Positions 25,073 through 34,620 of a DNA stretch of 64,000 nt are shown piece after piece (within the stretch, counting starts at the first letter, position 1; the number at the start of each line of letters is the position of its first letter). The translations under genes and the position numbers were made by a program. The stretch comes from Thiohalocapsa halophila. Lineage in GTDB: Bacteria > Pseudomonadota > Gammaproteobacteria > Chromatiales > Chromatiaceae. The notes under the pieces were generated by a model. That model made no database searches. It was given only the letters and a program-made list of their open reading frames with translations, and was not told the DNA's origin. The stretch covers positions 1 to 64,000 of the forward strand of contig NZ_NRRV01000011.1 of NCBI RefSeq assembly GCF_016583825.1, read 5' to 3'.

Positions 25073-26431
25073 CTAGCCCGCCGCGCGCTGCGCCTTCTGC
25101 GCGGCAAAGAACTCCTTGGAAATCTTGAACACCACCGGGCTCAGCAGCAGCAACGCGATGAGGTTCGGGATGGCCATCATGGCGTTCAGGGTGTCGGCGA
25201 CGAGCCAGACGAAATCCAGATTCACCAGCGCGCCCGCGGGCAAGGCGGCGACCCAGAGCACGCGGAAGGGGATGATGGCGCGCACGCCGAACAGGTATTC
25301 CACACAGCGCTCACCGTAGACGCTCCAACCGAGGATGGTGGTGTAGGCGAACAGCGCGAGACCTAGGGCCACCACATAGGCGCCGGCCCCCGGCAGCTCG
25401 TCGCCGAAGGCCATGGCGGACAGCGCCGCACCGTTCTCGCCGGACTGCCAGGCACCGGAGACGACGATGACCAAGCCGGTGATGGTGCAGATGATGATGG
25501 TGTCGATGAAGGTGCCGAGCATGGCGACCGTGCCCTGGCGCACCGGGCTGTCCGTCTCGGCGGCCGCATGGGCGATGGGCGCACTGCCGAGGCCCGCCTC
25601 GTTGGAGAAGATGCCGCGGGCGACACCCATCTGAATCGCCAGCATGACGCCTGCGCCGGCGAAGCCGCCAACCTGCGCCGTCGGGGTGAAGGCATCGTTG
25701 ACGATGGTCATGAAGGCCGCCGGCACTTCGCCGATGTTGAGCCCCAGCACGATCAGGCCCGCCAGCAGATACAGGATGGCCATGAAGGGCACGAGCTTGC
25801 CGGCGACCTGGGCGATCCAGCGAATACCGCCGATGAGCACCAGGCCCACCAGCACCGCGAGGCCGACGCCCGTCATCCAGAACGGCACCCCGAACTTGGA
25901 ATCCAGCGCGTCCGCCACCGAGTTGGCCTGCACCGTGTTGCCGATGCCGAAGCCCGCCAAGGCCCCAAAGATGGCGAACAGGGTCGCCAGCCAGAGCCAA
26001 TTCTTCCCGAGGCCGTTGCGGATGTAGTACATGGGCCCGCCGACGTGATTGTTGTTCTCGTCGACCTCGCGGTAGCGCACGGCAAGCACCGCTTCCGCGT
26101 ACTTGGTGGCCATGCCCACCAGGGCCGTGATCCACATCCAGAACAAAGCGCCGGGCCCGCCGATGGCGATGGCCGTGCCGACGCCGGCGATATTGCCCGT
26201 ACCGATGGTGGCCGACAGCGATGTCGCCAGCGCATTGAACGGCGTGATGTCCCCCTTGCCCTGCTCGGTGCGCCCGGCCCACAGCATGCGGAAGCCGAAG
26301 CCGAGCTTGCGCAGCGGCAGCACACCAAGTCCGGCAGTCAGGTACAGGCCGGTGCCGAGAATCAGCACCAGCATCGGCGGCCCCCAGACCAGGCCGTTGA
26401 CGAGCCCTATGGCTTCGGAGATCTGTTCCAC
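25073..26431 (-). CDS. alanine/glycine:cation symporter (AGCS family)
   Basis: A protein of about 452 residues with roughly ten membrane helices. The AGCS family imports alanine or glycine with Na+ or H+. Typical segments are GLVWGPPMLVLILGTGLYLT near the N terminus, SATIGTGNIAGVGTAIAIGG, GMATKYAEAVLAVRYRE, GGPMYYIRNGLG and IFSNEAGLGSAPIAHAAAET. The GTG at 26431 gives the usual family length; an upstream in-frame start at 26647 would add an unlikely polar extension. I searched the leader for a glycine riboswitch and did not find its conserved core. Confidence 0.9.
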   Translation of the reverse strand: MEQISEAIGLVNGLVWGPPMLVLILGTGLYLTAGLGVLPLRKLGFGFRMLWAGRTEQGKGDITPFNALATSLSATIGTGNIAGVGTAIAIGGPGALFWMWITALVGMATKYAEAVLAVRYREVDENNNHVGGPMYYIRNGLGKNWLWLATLFAIFGALAGFGIGNTVQANSVADALDSKFGVPFWMTGVGLAVLVGLVLIGGIRWIAQVAGKLVPFMAILYLLAGLIVLGLNIGEVPAAFMTIVNDAFTPTAQVGGFAGAGVMLAIQMGVARGIFSNEAGLGSAPIAHAAAETDSPVRQGTVAMLGTFIDTIIICTITGLVIVVSGAWQSGENGAALSAMAFGDELPGAGAYVVALGLALFAYTTILGWSVYGERCVEYLFGVRAIIPFRVLWVAALPAGALVNLDFVWLVADTLNAMMAIPNLIALLLLSPVVFKISKEFFAAQKAQRAAG

Positions 26432-27098
26432 GCCGCGCCCCCCGTGAACAACGATGGTTTGTACTTCGCTTACGGCCGCCGCGGCCCCGCCCACAGCGAC
26501 AGGCCCATAGAGCAAACGCCCAGCAGGGCATTGGCAGCCGTTCGGCGTGCGTACTATACACGTCGTCCCTGCCGACACAGCAACGCCGCCCCGGCGGTCG
26601 TCTGCATTGCTGGCCTGCGGTTGACCTGGGCCGATGCTGGCCAGCACCGTAGGCCAAGACCACCTCTACCGTAGAGAGCCTCAGGCTTAACCTCTACGCA
26701 CACTCGGGTTTTCACTAAAAACCGGCTGAAAAAACAGCGTGCGCCCGCAGCTCCTCCAGGTATGACGCGGGCAAGAAGCATCGCTGACGCGCCTGGGAGA
26801 CCGGGCAAGAACGCCCTGGCGATGCGACTGAGGCAGAGGCGCGCGACGGACTCATCGCTCCGGCGCTCCCGCCGGGCCACTGCAACGCCGACCGTATCGC
26901 TGTAGACTAATACGCGAGCACCCCGCCCGAATGCGCGCCGGTGTGCCCGCCTGACTGGTGCGCACGCACACCGGCTCGGACCCGCGCCAAAGATCTCGCC
27001 CGCCGGTGCCCCTGGGGCCCCGGGCCTTCGCCAGGCAGTCGACAGTGAACGCGCTCGAGCCCAGCCCCGCCGCCGACGGCGAGCGGGAGCGATCCAAC
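26432..27098. other. divergent intergenic region with possible structured element
   Basis: It separates the symporter and tonB-like genes. A hairpin lies at 26713-26735 (CGGGTTTTCACTAAAAACCGG). Further on, GCATCGC and GCGATGC enclose an inner GGGC-AAGAAC-GCCC stem, and CGGGCAAGAA is repeated twice about 34 bases apart (26778-26825). No gene is convincing; the 80-residue frames here lack any family pattern. Confidence 0.4.
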
Positions 27099-28463
27099 AT
27101 GGCCCGCCCCGCGCCTGCACCCGCCGCAGGTCGCCCGCCGCTGCGCCTGCCAACCTCGGGCGCAGCCAAGGCAGCGGCCGTGCCGTTGCGCGCAGCAACA
27201 CGGGCGGCGCCACCGAGCCGAGCAGTCCCCACGCCGTCGCTGGCGCCAGCCCCGGCAACGCCGCCCGGCGGCGCCGGCCAGCGCCGGGTCTTGGTGGCGG
27301 CGGTCCTGGGGTCGCTGCTGCTGCATGTGGGCCTGCTGCTGGCGCTGAGCTGGGCGCAAGGGCCGCCCGCCGGGGCTGAGCCAGCAGGGGCGGTGTCCGT
27401 GCAGGTTTTCAGTCTCGCCGCACCCGGGGGCGATGCCGCCGACGCGATGCCACCGCAACAGCCCGCCCCCGCCGCCCATGCGACCGCAACGGACGCGGGC
27501 GCGCAGACCGCATCCGCACCCCCGAGCGGCGCGGACGACGGCAGCGAGGCCGAGACGACGGGCCGGGCATCCGCCGCAGCGCCCCCCACGCCAAAGTCCG
27601 ATGCGCTCGCCGAGCAGCTGGCAACGCCGCTGCTTCCCAAGCCTGACGCGCGCATCCTCGAAGACCCCGCACCGGACGCACCGCCAACAACGCCGGACAG
27701 ACGCAAACCGGCGCGAGATTCGAGCCCGCAGGCAGCGGCTTCAACGCCGGCCGCGCCGCGTGCTGCTGCGAAGCCAAAGCCGAAGCCGAAGCCGGCACCC
27801 AAGGCCGAGTCGCCGGCGCCTGAGCGGGTGTCAGCGACCGCCAAGCGCGACGCCACGGCAGCCCCCGAGCGCGAGCTCTCGGGTCTGGCAGCGCTGGATG
27901 CGGAGATCGCCGCGGCGCGCAAGGCCAAGGCCGAAGAGGCCGACAGCGGACAACCGGCCGCCGACGGCGATGCGGAGCTGTCCGGCCTCGCCGCACTGGA
28001 TGCGGAGATCGCCGCCAGCGCCGAGCAATCCCGCGGCGGCGGAGCCGACAGCCGACGCCCGGCCCCCGACAGCGGGCGCGCCACCAACAAGCCCGCGGGC
28101 CGCACACCAGGGCGCAGCGCCACTGGCTCCCAGCCGGGTGCCGAGCCGGGCCCCGAGCCGGGCAGCCGCGGCCGGGCAGAGCGCCGCTACCTGGCGGCCC
28201 TGCGCCGGGCACTGGCCCGCGAGCGCAATTATCCGCCCACGGCCCGCCGCCGCGGCCTCGAGGGCACCGCCCGGGTGCAGTTCACCATCGCCGCCGACGG
28301 CGGCTTCAGCGGCATCCGCGTGAGCCGCAGCGCCGGCGCGAAGACCCTGGACGACGCCGCCGAGCGCACGGTGCGCCGGCTGGCGCGCTTCGACCCCATC
28401 CCCGGGGCCATCGGCCGGCAGCACTGGACGGTACGGGTGCCCATCGTGTTCCGCTTGAACTGA
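27099..28463 (+). CDS. tonB: TonB-family energy transducer
   Basis: A 454-residue protein with a TonB layout: a Pro/Ala-rich cytoplasmic N terminus, one membrane helix around residues 62-84 (RVLVAAVLGSLLLHVGLLLA), and a long Ala/Pro/Lys-rich periplasmic spacer. The C-terminal TonB domain spans about 365-454 (RRYLAALRRALARERNYPPT, GTARVQFTIAADG, WTVRVPIVF). It couples the proton-motive force to outer-membrane receptors. The spacer holds two copies of ELSGLAALDAEIAA at about residues 257 and 291, an internal duplication. The N-terminal cytoplasmic part is longer than in E. coli TonB. GGGAG precedes the ATG. No exbBD is adjacent. Confidence 0.85.
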   Translation: MARPAPAPAAGRPPLRLPTSGAAKAAAVPLRAATRAAPPSRAVPTPSLAPAPATPPGGAGQRRVLVAAVLGSLLLHVGLLLALSWAQGPPAGAEPAGAVSVQVFSLAAPGGDAADAMPPQQPAPAAHATATDAGAQTASAPPSGADDGSEAETTGRASAAAPPTPKSDALAEQLATPLLPKPDARILEDPAPDAPPTTPDRRKPARDSSPQAAASTPAAPRAAAKPKPKPKPAPKAESPAPERVSATAKRDATAAPERELSGLAALDAEIAAARKAKAEEADSGQPAADGDAELSGLAALDAEIAASAEQSRGGGADSRRPAPDSGRATNKPAGRTPGRSATGSQPGAEPGPEPGSRGRAERRYLAALRRALARERNYPPTARRRGLEGTARVQFTIAADGGFSGIRVSRSAGAKTLDDAAERTVRRLARFDPIPGAIGRQHWTVRVPIVFRLN

Positions 28464-28593
28464 GGTCGGCGCACCCCGCAAGATGGCCGATGGCTCGGCG
28501 CCGCGGCATTGTGGACGCCACGGCGGGGACCCCATTCTCCCGGCACGCCAAGCGCTACCCCTTGGCCGATCACCGCAACACGAGGACAGCAGC

Positions 28594-29367
28594 ATGGCCA
28601 CCCCGGACCTCGCCCCCATCGCAGACCTGCAGCGTGAGCTGAACGCGCACCCGGTCTACACGGAGGTCACCGACCTCGCGGACCTGCGGGTATTCATGTC
28701 CCATCACGTTTACGCCGTCTGGGACTTCATGTCGCTGATCAAGTACTTACAGCACAACGTGGCGCCCACCACGACGCCCTGGATGCCGCCGGCGGACCCG
28801 GCCGTGGCCTATTTCATCAACCAGCTGGTGCTGGAGGAGGAATCCGACGCCGTCGAAACCGAGGCCGGCACCGAGTACAGCAGCCACTTTCAGCTGTACC
28901 TGAAGTCCATGGCCGAGGTCGGCGCCGACGCCGACGCCCCGCTGCGCTTCCTGGACACCGTCCAGCGCGACGGCCTCGATGCCGCCCTCTACGCCGACAG
29001 CACGCCGGTGCCGGCGCGCTACTTCACCGAGACCACCTTCTGCTTCATCCGCGAGGACAAGCCGCATGCGGCCGCCGCCGCACTGGCCGTCGGGCGCGAG
29101 CGCATCATCCCGGACATGTTCCGCCGTCTGCTCGAGGGTGCCGGCGTGGGCGCCGACCAGGCGCCCACCTTCCATCAGTATCTGAATCGCCACATCCATC
29201 TGGACGAGGACTTCCACGGCCCGCTGTCGCTGCGGCTGCTGGAGAATCTCTGCGGCGACGACGACAAGCGCCTGGAAGAGGCCGCCACCGCCGCCGAAGA
29301 GGCCGTTTGCGCACGCATCCGTTTCTGGGACGGCGTGCTCGAGGCCGTGCGCGTGGCGCGCGCCTGA
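28594..29367 (+). CDS. DUF3050 protein with heme-oxygenase-like fold features
   Basis: A 257-residue, helical, soluble protein of the DUF3050 family. To my knowledge the family is grouped with heme-oxygenase-like helical folds. Candidate metal ligands occur in the right order: His/Trp-rich SHHVYAVWDFMSLIKYLQ, the acidic LVLEEESD segment, SSHFQLYLKSM, and HIHLDEDFHGPLSLRLLENL with E/D-x3-H spacing. That spacing resembles heme-oxygenase-like diiron oxidases. GAGGA precedes the ATG. It lies between tonB and a HugZ-like gene, all in the same direction, so a role in heme or iron use is a reasonable inference. Confidence 0.78.
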   Translation: MATPDLAPIADLQRELNAHPVYTEVTDLADLRVFMSHHVYAVWDFMSLIKYLQHNVAPTTTPWMPPADPAVAYFINQLVLEEESDAVETEAGTEYSSHFQLYLKSMAEVGADADAPLRFLDTVQRDGLDAALYADSTPVPARYFTETTFCFIREDKPHAAAAALAVGRERIIPDMFRRLLEGAGVGADQAPTFHQYLNRHIHLDEDFHGPLSLRLLENLCGDDDKRLEEAATAAEEAVCARIRFWDGVLEAVRVARA

Positions 29368-29440
29368 GCGCCGCAGCCCTGGGCGCGGCAGCACAGCCAA
29401 GCGAGCGCCGCGGGGCTGCACGGCCGCCGGGAGCACGGAC

Positions 29441-30178
29441 ATGGCCCAGGACGACAGCACATCACCGCCGCAGACCGACGCCGCGGCCGACGCCCGCAGC
29501 CTCTGGTGCGGGCGTTTTCACGGGGTCCTGTCGACACACTCGAGCGCGGAGCCAGGGTTCCCGTTCGGCTCTGTGGTGCCGCTGTGTCTGGACAACAGCG
29601 GCGCGGCGCTGCTGCTGCTGAGCCACCTCGCGCAGCACAGCCGCAACCTCGCCGCCGACCCGCGCGCGGCGCTCACCCTGTTCGACGAGCGCGACGGCGA
29701 CATTCAGCAGGGGCGGCGGCTCACCTGCCTCGGGCGCTGCGCGCCTTACGACGACGCGCAGGCGCTGACGCGCTGGTGTCGGCACTTCCCCTGGGGCCGC
29801 GTCTACGCCGAGCAGCTGAACTTCCGCCTGCACCGCTTCGAGCCGCTGCGGTGTCACTACAATGGCGGCTTCGCCACCGCGCGCTGGCTCGGCGTCGACC
29901 GGCTGTTGGCGCAGATTGCCTTCGACGCCGACACGGAGGCGGCGCTGGCCCGCCACCTCGCCGGCGCACATGCCGACTGGCTTGGCGGCTGGTGCGCGGA
30001 CGCCGAAGGCGCCGGCGCCCGGGTGGCCGGCCTGGACCCGCTGGGTGTCACCTTGCGCTGCGGCGAGCGCCTATTGCGGCTCGCCGCACAAGGGCCGCTG
30101 GCGGACAGCGCGACACTCTCCGCGGCGATCGCGGACAAGGCGCTGCGCCCGTGGCCCGGCACCGCGACAGCGCCTTAA
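29441..30178 (+). CDS. HugZ-like heme-degrading/pyridoxamine-phosphate-oxidase-fold protein
   Basis: A 245-residue protein of the HugZ family: a split-barrel FMN-binding-like domain (FGSVVPLCLDNSGAALLLLS, HSRNLAADPRAALTLFD, LTCLGRCAPYDD) followed by a DUF2470-like C-terminal domain with HLAGAHADWLGGWCADAEG and RVAGLDPLGVTLRCGERLL. HugZ proteins bind and open heme to release iron. The conserved C-terminal His used for heme in Helicobacter HugZ is not clearly identifiable, so enzymatic activity is uncertain. The gene follows the DUF3050 gene by 73 bases. Confidence 0.78.
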   Translation: MAQDDSTSPPQTDAAADARSLWCGRFHGVLSTHSSAEPGFPFGSVVPLCLDNSGAALLLLSHLAQHSRNLAADPRAALTLFDERDGDIQQGRRLTCLGRCAPYDDAQALTRWCRHFPWGRVYAEQLNFRLHRFEPLRCHYNGGFATARWLGVDRLLAQIAFDADTEAALARHLAGAHADWLGGWCADAEGAGARVAGLDPLGVTLRCGERLLRLAAQGPLADSATLSAAIADKALRPWPGTATAP

Positions 30179-30287
30179 CCCTGCTTTGCAAAGGGTAGAA
30201 TCCCGCCCGGCAACCCTAATGGGATAAGGGACATGCGGCGCGCGGCCTGCGCGCCCGCCAACCACAGCAGCTGTAAGAGGTATCGCT

Positions 30288-30584
30288 ATGACAGTCAGCG
30301 TACCCGTCGACGGCGAGGGCTTCCTCGTCAACCGCGACGATTGGAACGAAGACCTCGCCCGGGAGCTCGCCGCAGACGACGAGTTCGAGATGGACGACCA
30401 GGTGATGGGCTTCATCCACGAAGCCCGCGCCATGTACGACAATGACGGTGTCGTGCCGCCGATTCGCATCTTTGCGAAGAAGCAGGGCGTGAGCACCAAG
30501 GAGCTCTACGGCATCTTCAAGAGGGGCCCGATGAAGCTCATCTGCAAATGGGGCGGCCTGCCCAAGCCCACGGGCTGCGTATGA
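30288..30584 (+). CDS. short DsrC/TusE-family sulfur carrier with two C-terminal cysteines
   Basis: A 98-residue DsrC-family protein. The C-terminal arm LICKWGGLPKPTGCV keeps both cysteines of true DsrC with ten residues between them; E. coli TusE keeps only the last. DsrC carries sulfur as a trisulfide between these cysteines during sulfur oxidation or sulfate reduction. The protein is about 14 residues shorter than Allochromatium DsrC. It lacks the insertion loop before the last helices (the KLGKEKGNSQYLY region is reduced to QGVSTKELYGIF). It is therefore a paralogue rather than the dsr-operon protein. AAGAGG precedes the ATG. No dsrEFH or tus genes flank it. Confidence 0.85.
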   Translation: MTVSVPVDGEGFLVNRDDWNEDLARELAADDEFEMDDQVMGFIHEARAMYDNDGVVPPIRIFAKKQGVSTKELYGIFKRGPMKLICKWGGLPKPTGCV

Positions 30585-30715
30585 CCGGCGCTCGGCGCCG
30601 TATCCCGCATCAGGCTTCGGGGCGGCGCCGCATGCGCCGCCCCTGCAGGACCCGGGCGCCGCAGCGCTCGGGCCGATCACCGTGACAAAACGATGCATCG
30701 ACGAGGACACAACCA

Positions 30716-30940
30716 ATGGCGACGGTGTTGAAAACCAAGGGCGATCCACTGTGGAAGCGTGCCGATGATCCGGGCTACCGGATCGGCTGGCGCAGCAAGG
30801 CGAAGTTCGAGAAGGGCCATCTCGAGGGAGAGATGACCTATGGCGAGGCCGAGGCCAAGGCCCGCGAGCTCGCCGCCAAGGAGCCGGACAAGACCTTCTA
30901 CCCCGAGCTCGTCATCACCGAGGAAGCGGGCGAGCATTGA
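30716..30940 (+). CDS. 74-residue charged protein of unknown function
   Basis: A small soluble protein, rich in Lys and Glu, beginning MATVLKTKGDPLWKRADDPG and continuing with YRIGWRSKAKFEKGHLEGEM. It has no cysteines, membrane segment or recognised motif. GAGGA lies 8 bases before the ATG. Its stop overlaps the proposed TTG start of the hybrid kinase (ATTGA), so it is probably translated together with the kinase. It also follows the DsrC-like gene by 131 bases in the same direction. Confidence 0.65.
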   Translation: MATVLKTKGDPLWKRADDPGYRIGWRSKAKFEKGHLEGEMTYGEAEAKARELAAKEPDKTFYPELVITEEAGEH

Positions 30941-33900
30941 GCCGCCGCCGGCCAGGGAGGGCCGCCGGCTGCCCGGCCCTGCACCGGCGCAACCCTGGGC
31001 TGCGTGCGCCCGAAGCCGTTGCGGCTGTCTGCGCCCTGGCACTCGCGCCAGGTGCCCTGTTCGCATCACCCCCCATCGAGGCTGCGGCCGGGAAAGCCTT
31101 GCCGCTTGCCGCCGTCGTGCTGGCCGGTCTCGGCTGGTGGCAGTGGCAGCGCTGGCGCCGGCGTCATCAGGCCCTGAAAGCGCGTCTGGAGCGCGCCGAG
31201 CAACGCCTGCAAAGCCGCGAGCAACAATGGCAGGCAATCTTCGAGGCAGCGCCGGACGCGATCGTGCTCTGCACCGCAGCCGGGCGCATCGTGGTACTCA
31301 ACCGCGAGGCCGAGCACCTGTTGGGCTACACCCGGCGCGAGCTGGCGCGCCAGCCCGTGGAGGTGTTAGTGCCGGCAGCCCTGCGCGATGCGCATGTCAC
31401 CCACCGCCAAGGCATCGGTGACGGCCCCGAGGCCCGCAGCATGGGGGCCGGGCGGGCGCTGACGGCACTCGCCAAGTCCGGCGAAGAGATACCGGTGGAC
31501 ATCCGCCTGGCGCGGGTCACGCGCAAGGACCGCCCGCATGTGGTGGCCGCCCTCCGCGACCTGCGTGCCCGCCGCCAGGCCGAGCAGGCGCTGCGCGAGC
31601 GCACCGAAGAGCTGCGGCGCTCGCGCGAAGAGCTACAGTCCATCCTCGATCACGCGCCGACGCTGTTCCACGTCAAGGACCGGCAGGGCCGCTATACCCT
31701 AGTCAATCGCCGTTGGTGCGCGCTGGCGCAACGACCCGAAGCCGAGGTGCTCGGACACAGCGACGAGCTGCTGTTCCCGCCTGAGGTAGCCGCCGATATG
31801 GCGCGGGACGACGAGGTGGTGCTGGACCGGGGCGAGCCGCGCCAGTTCGAGGACGTGCGCCTCCACGGCGACACCGAGATCGTCCTGGACACCTACAAGT
31901 TTCCGCTCCTGGATGCCGAGGGCCGACCCTACGGCCTCTGCGGCATCGCCCACGACGTCACCGAGCGTAAGGACAGCGAGGCGGAGCTACGCCGCGCCCG
32001 CGATCAGGCGCAGGAGGCGAGCCGGGCCAAGTCCGCCTTCCTGGCCAACATGAGCCATGAGCTGCGCACACCCATCAACGCCATCATCGGCATGACCCAT
32101 CTGGCCCTCGGCGCCGAGGTGCCGGCGCGGCCGCGCGACTGCATCGAGAGCGCGCACCACTCCGCGCGCGAGCTGCTGGCGATCATCAACGATCTGCTGG
32201 ATTTCTCGCGCCTGGAGGCCGGCAAGCTGACCCTGGACGCGGTGCCCTTCCAGTTGGACGAGGTCCTGGAGACCCTGGCCAAGCGGGTCGGCCCCAAGGC
32301 GGACCACAAGGGCCTCGAGCTGTTGCTGGACACCCCGTCGACGCTGCCCGCGGCGCTGGTTGGCGATCCGCTGCGGCTCTCGCAGATGCTGGTCAACCTC
32401 GCCAGCAACGCCGTCAAATTCACCAAACAGGGCGAGGTGGTGGTCCGCGTGCGCGTCCTTGAGCACGGCAGCGAGCAGGTCGTGCTGCGTTTCTCCGTGA
32501 GCGACACGGGTATCGGGCTCTCGGAGCGCGAGCGCGCCGAGCTGTTCAAACCCTTTCACCAGGTGGACGACTCCACGACGCGGCGCTTCGGCGGCACCGG
32601 CCTCGGACTCGCCATCTGCAAACGCCTGACGGAGATGATGGGCGGGCAAATCTGGGTGGAGAGCGAGCCTGGCGCAGGCAGCACCTTCCATTGCACCGCG
32701 CGCTTCGCACCGCAGCCCCAGGCGGCGCCCGAGCGCCCCAGCCTGCCGCAGGACGAGCATGTGCTGGTAGTGGATGACAACGCCACTGCCCGCGGCATCC
32801 TGGCGATGCTGGTGGAATCCTTGGGGCTGCGCGCCGGCACGGCCGCCGACGGCGACGGCGCGCTGGCGGCGCTGCGCACGGCCTGCGCCGAAGGCGACCC
32901 CTACCGGCTCGTCTTCCTGGACTGGCGCATGCCCGGGCAGGACGGTGTGGCCGTCGCCCGCGCCATCGCCGCGGATGCCGCACTGATCCCCAAGCCGCGC
33001 GTGGTGCTGGTCACCGCCTATGCCGACGACCAGCTCGATCTGAGCCAGCAGCTCGCGGATCTGGAGCTCGCAGGCTGTCTTTCGAAGCCCGTGAGCGCCT
33101 CCGCCGTCTACGAGGCCGCCCTGGGCGAGCCCGCCGGCCACAAGCCCCCTAGGCCGCCCCGGCGCCTGGGTGACCCGCAGCACATCGAGCCTCCGGGCCC
33201 CGCCCGCGCCGTGCCCGCGGAGGCCCCGACCAGCGAGCACGACCGGACTGCCGACACACCCGCCGCCACAGCCCCGGAGCCTGTTGCGCGAGAAACAGAC
33301 GCCGGGGAGGCGCGCACCGCGGCGACCTCGCCGCAGCCCGCGGCCCAGCGGCGCTCCTTGCTGCAGGGGCTCTGCGAGGAGTACCGGGGCTTCGGAGCGG
33401 CCTTCGAGCGCGCCGGCAGCGATGCCCGGCCGGACGCGCAGCTACGGCTCGCCCACACCTTGAAGGGCGTCGCCGGCAACCTCGGGCTGATGCAGATCGC
33501 CGAGCTCGCCGGCGAGCTCTATGCAGCCTGCCGCAAGGCGGCACCTGCGACCGAAATCCGACCGCTGGTGGCAGCCATCGAAACGCAGATGGAGCACTTG
33601 GCGCTGTCCCTGGACGGGGCGGCAACGGCGCCCGCCACCGAGGCCGAGCCCTGTTGCGAGCTGCCGGACCTGGACCGAGTCACGGCGGGGCACTGCCAGC
33701 AGCTGACGGCCCGCTTGCAGGATCTGCTCGACGGCGGCGATGCCGAGGCCTTGGGTGTGGCCGCGGAGCTCGCGGAGACGCTGGGCGAGGACAGCGACCT
33801 CGGTCGGCACATCGCCGGTCTGCGCCGCCGTGTGGAGGCCTTCGAGTTCGCGCTCGCCGCCGAGCACCTGCGCTCCCTGCGGCACGCCGTCGGGCGGCTC

Positions 33901-34203
33901 GCCACCGGCACCGAGGCCACCGGCAGCGGCCCAGTGCCAGGCGCGCCTGTGGATCTGGACAGACTCGTCAAGCGCCTGCACGGGCTGCTGCAGGTCGACG
34001 ACACCCGCGCCGCCGACGTCGCCGCGGCGCTCGCGCAGGCGCTCGCCGACAGGCCGGCACAGGCCGCCGTGGTCGAACGCGTGCGCCAATGCATCCACGA
34101 GTTCGACTACACTGCGGCGCGCACAGCACTTGCCACACTGAGCTCCGATGAGGCACGGGAGGCCGTTGGTGACCCGGGAACCACAAACCGTGCTGATCGC
34201 TGA
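30937..34203 (+). CDS. hybrid sensor histidine kinase (PAS-PAS-HisKA-HATPase-REC-HPt)
   Basis: A 1088-residue phosphorelay kinase. Hydrophobic segments at about 28-46 and 54-66 anchor it. PAS domains lie at about 95-210 and 225-350. HisKA has the phospho-acceptor His near 373 in [19 protein letters not shown]. The ATPase domain spans 470-595 ([27 protein letters not shown]). A receiver domain follows with [12 protein letters not shown] and Asp near 661 in [11 protein letters not shown]. An HPt domain has His near 838 in [14 protein letters not shown], then a further helical bundle. The proposed TTG start overlaps the previous gene's stop. Its output partner is probably the following response regulator. 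Confidence 0.92.
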   Translation: MSRRRPGRAAGCPALHRRNPGLRAPEAVAAVCALALAPGALFASPPIEAAAGKALPLAAVVLAGLGWWQWQRWRRRHQALKARLERAEQRLQSREQQWQAIFEAAPDAIVLCTAAGRIVVLNREAEHLLGYTRRELARQPVEVLVPAALRDAHVTHRQGIGDGPEARSMGAGRALTALAKSGEEIPVDIRLARVTRKDRPHVVAALRDLRARRQAEQALRERTEELRRSREELQSILDHAPTLFHVKDRQGRYTLVNRRWCALAQRPEAEVLGHSDELLFPPEVAADMARDDEVVLDRGEPRQFEDVRLHGDTEIVLDTYKFPLLDAEGRPYGLCGIAHDVTERKDSEAELRRARDQAQEASRAKSAFLANMSHELRTPINAIIGMTHLALGAEVPARPRDCIESAHHSARELLAIINDLLDFSRLEAGKLTLDAVPFQLDEVLETLAKRVGPKADHKGLELLLDTPSTLPAALVGDPLRLSQMLVNLASNAVKFTKQGEVVVRVRVLEHGSEQVVLRFSVSDTGIGLSERERAELFKPFHQVDDSTTRRFGGTGLGLAICKRLTEMMGGQIWVESEPGAGSTFHCTARFAPQPQAAPERPSLPQDEHVLVVDDNATARGILAMLVESLGLRAGTAADGDGALAALRTACAEGDPYRLVFLDWRMPGQDGVAVARAIAADAALIPKPRVVLVTAYADDQLDLSQQLADLELAGCLSKPVSASAVYEAALGEPAGHKPPRPPRRLGDPQHIEPPGPARAVPAEAPTSEHDRTADTPAATAPEPVARETDAGEARTAATSPQPAAQRRSLLQGLCEEYRGFGAAFERAGSDARPDAQLRLAHTLKGVAGNLGLMQIAELAGELYAACRKAAPATEIRPLVAAIETQMEHLALSLDGAATAPATEAEPCCELPDLDRVTAGHCQQLTARLQDLLDGGDAEALGVAAELAETLGEDSDLGRHIAGLRRRVEAFEFALAAEHLRSLRHAVGRLATGTEATGSGPVPGAPVDLDRLVKRLHGLLQVDDTRAADVAAALAQALADRPAQAAVVERVRQCIHEFDYTAARTALATLSSDEAREAVGDPGTTNRADR

Positions 34204-34558
34204 CGACAGCGTCACCAATTTGCACGTCCTGAACAACATTCTGCGCCGGCACTACCGGGTGAGGGCGACGCGCAGCGGCGAGCGGGCGGTGGAGATCGCC
34301 ACCCGCGATCATCCACAGGCCGTGTTGCTCGACATCATGATGCCGGACCTGGACGGCCCGGACGTTTGCCGGCGCATCAAGGCCCAGCCCGAGCTCGCGC
34401 AGGTGCCCGTGATCTTCATCACCGGCCGTGAAGACGACGCAGCCCGCGACCTGTGCGCAGCGGCCGGCGGCGCCGACGTGCTGATCAAGCCGGTCAATCC
34501 CCAAACCCTGCTCGAGATGCTCGCCGCGCACATCCGGGCCGCGGGGCAGGCGGGCTGA
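34169..34558 (+). CDS. single-domain response regulator
   Basis: A 129-residue receiver protein without an output domain. The acidic pair is in VLIADDS, the phospho-acceptor in VLLDIMMPDLDGPDVC, and Lys in VLIKPVNPQ. GGGAGG at 34157-34162 points to the GTG at 34169 as start, which overlaps the kinase gene by 35 bases; the ATG at 34148 lacks a good site. The overlap indicates translational coupling. It probably receives phosphate from the HPt domain of the kinase and acts by protein contact. Confidence 0.9.
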   Translation: MTREPQTVLIADDSVTNLHVLNNILRRHYRVRATRSGERAVEIATRDHPQAVLLDIMMPDLDGPDVCRRIKAQPELAQVPVIFITGREDDAARDLCAAAGGADVLIKPVNPQTLLEMLAAHIRAAGQAG

Positions 34559-34620
34559 GCGGCTCGTGGCCTAGGGAGATCCCGATTGATTGGCCATCCC
34601 GGCCAAGAATCGGCCTTTCC

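Noticed and set aside
26432-27098. Glycine or cobalamin riboswitch
   Set aside because: Looked for because of the neighbouring AGCS symporter and tonB. The conserved core sequences of both classes are not present, although small stems exist.
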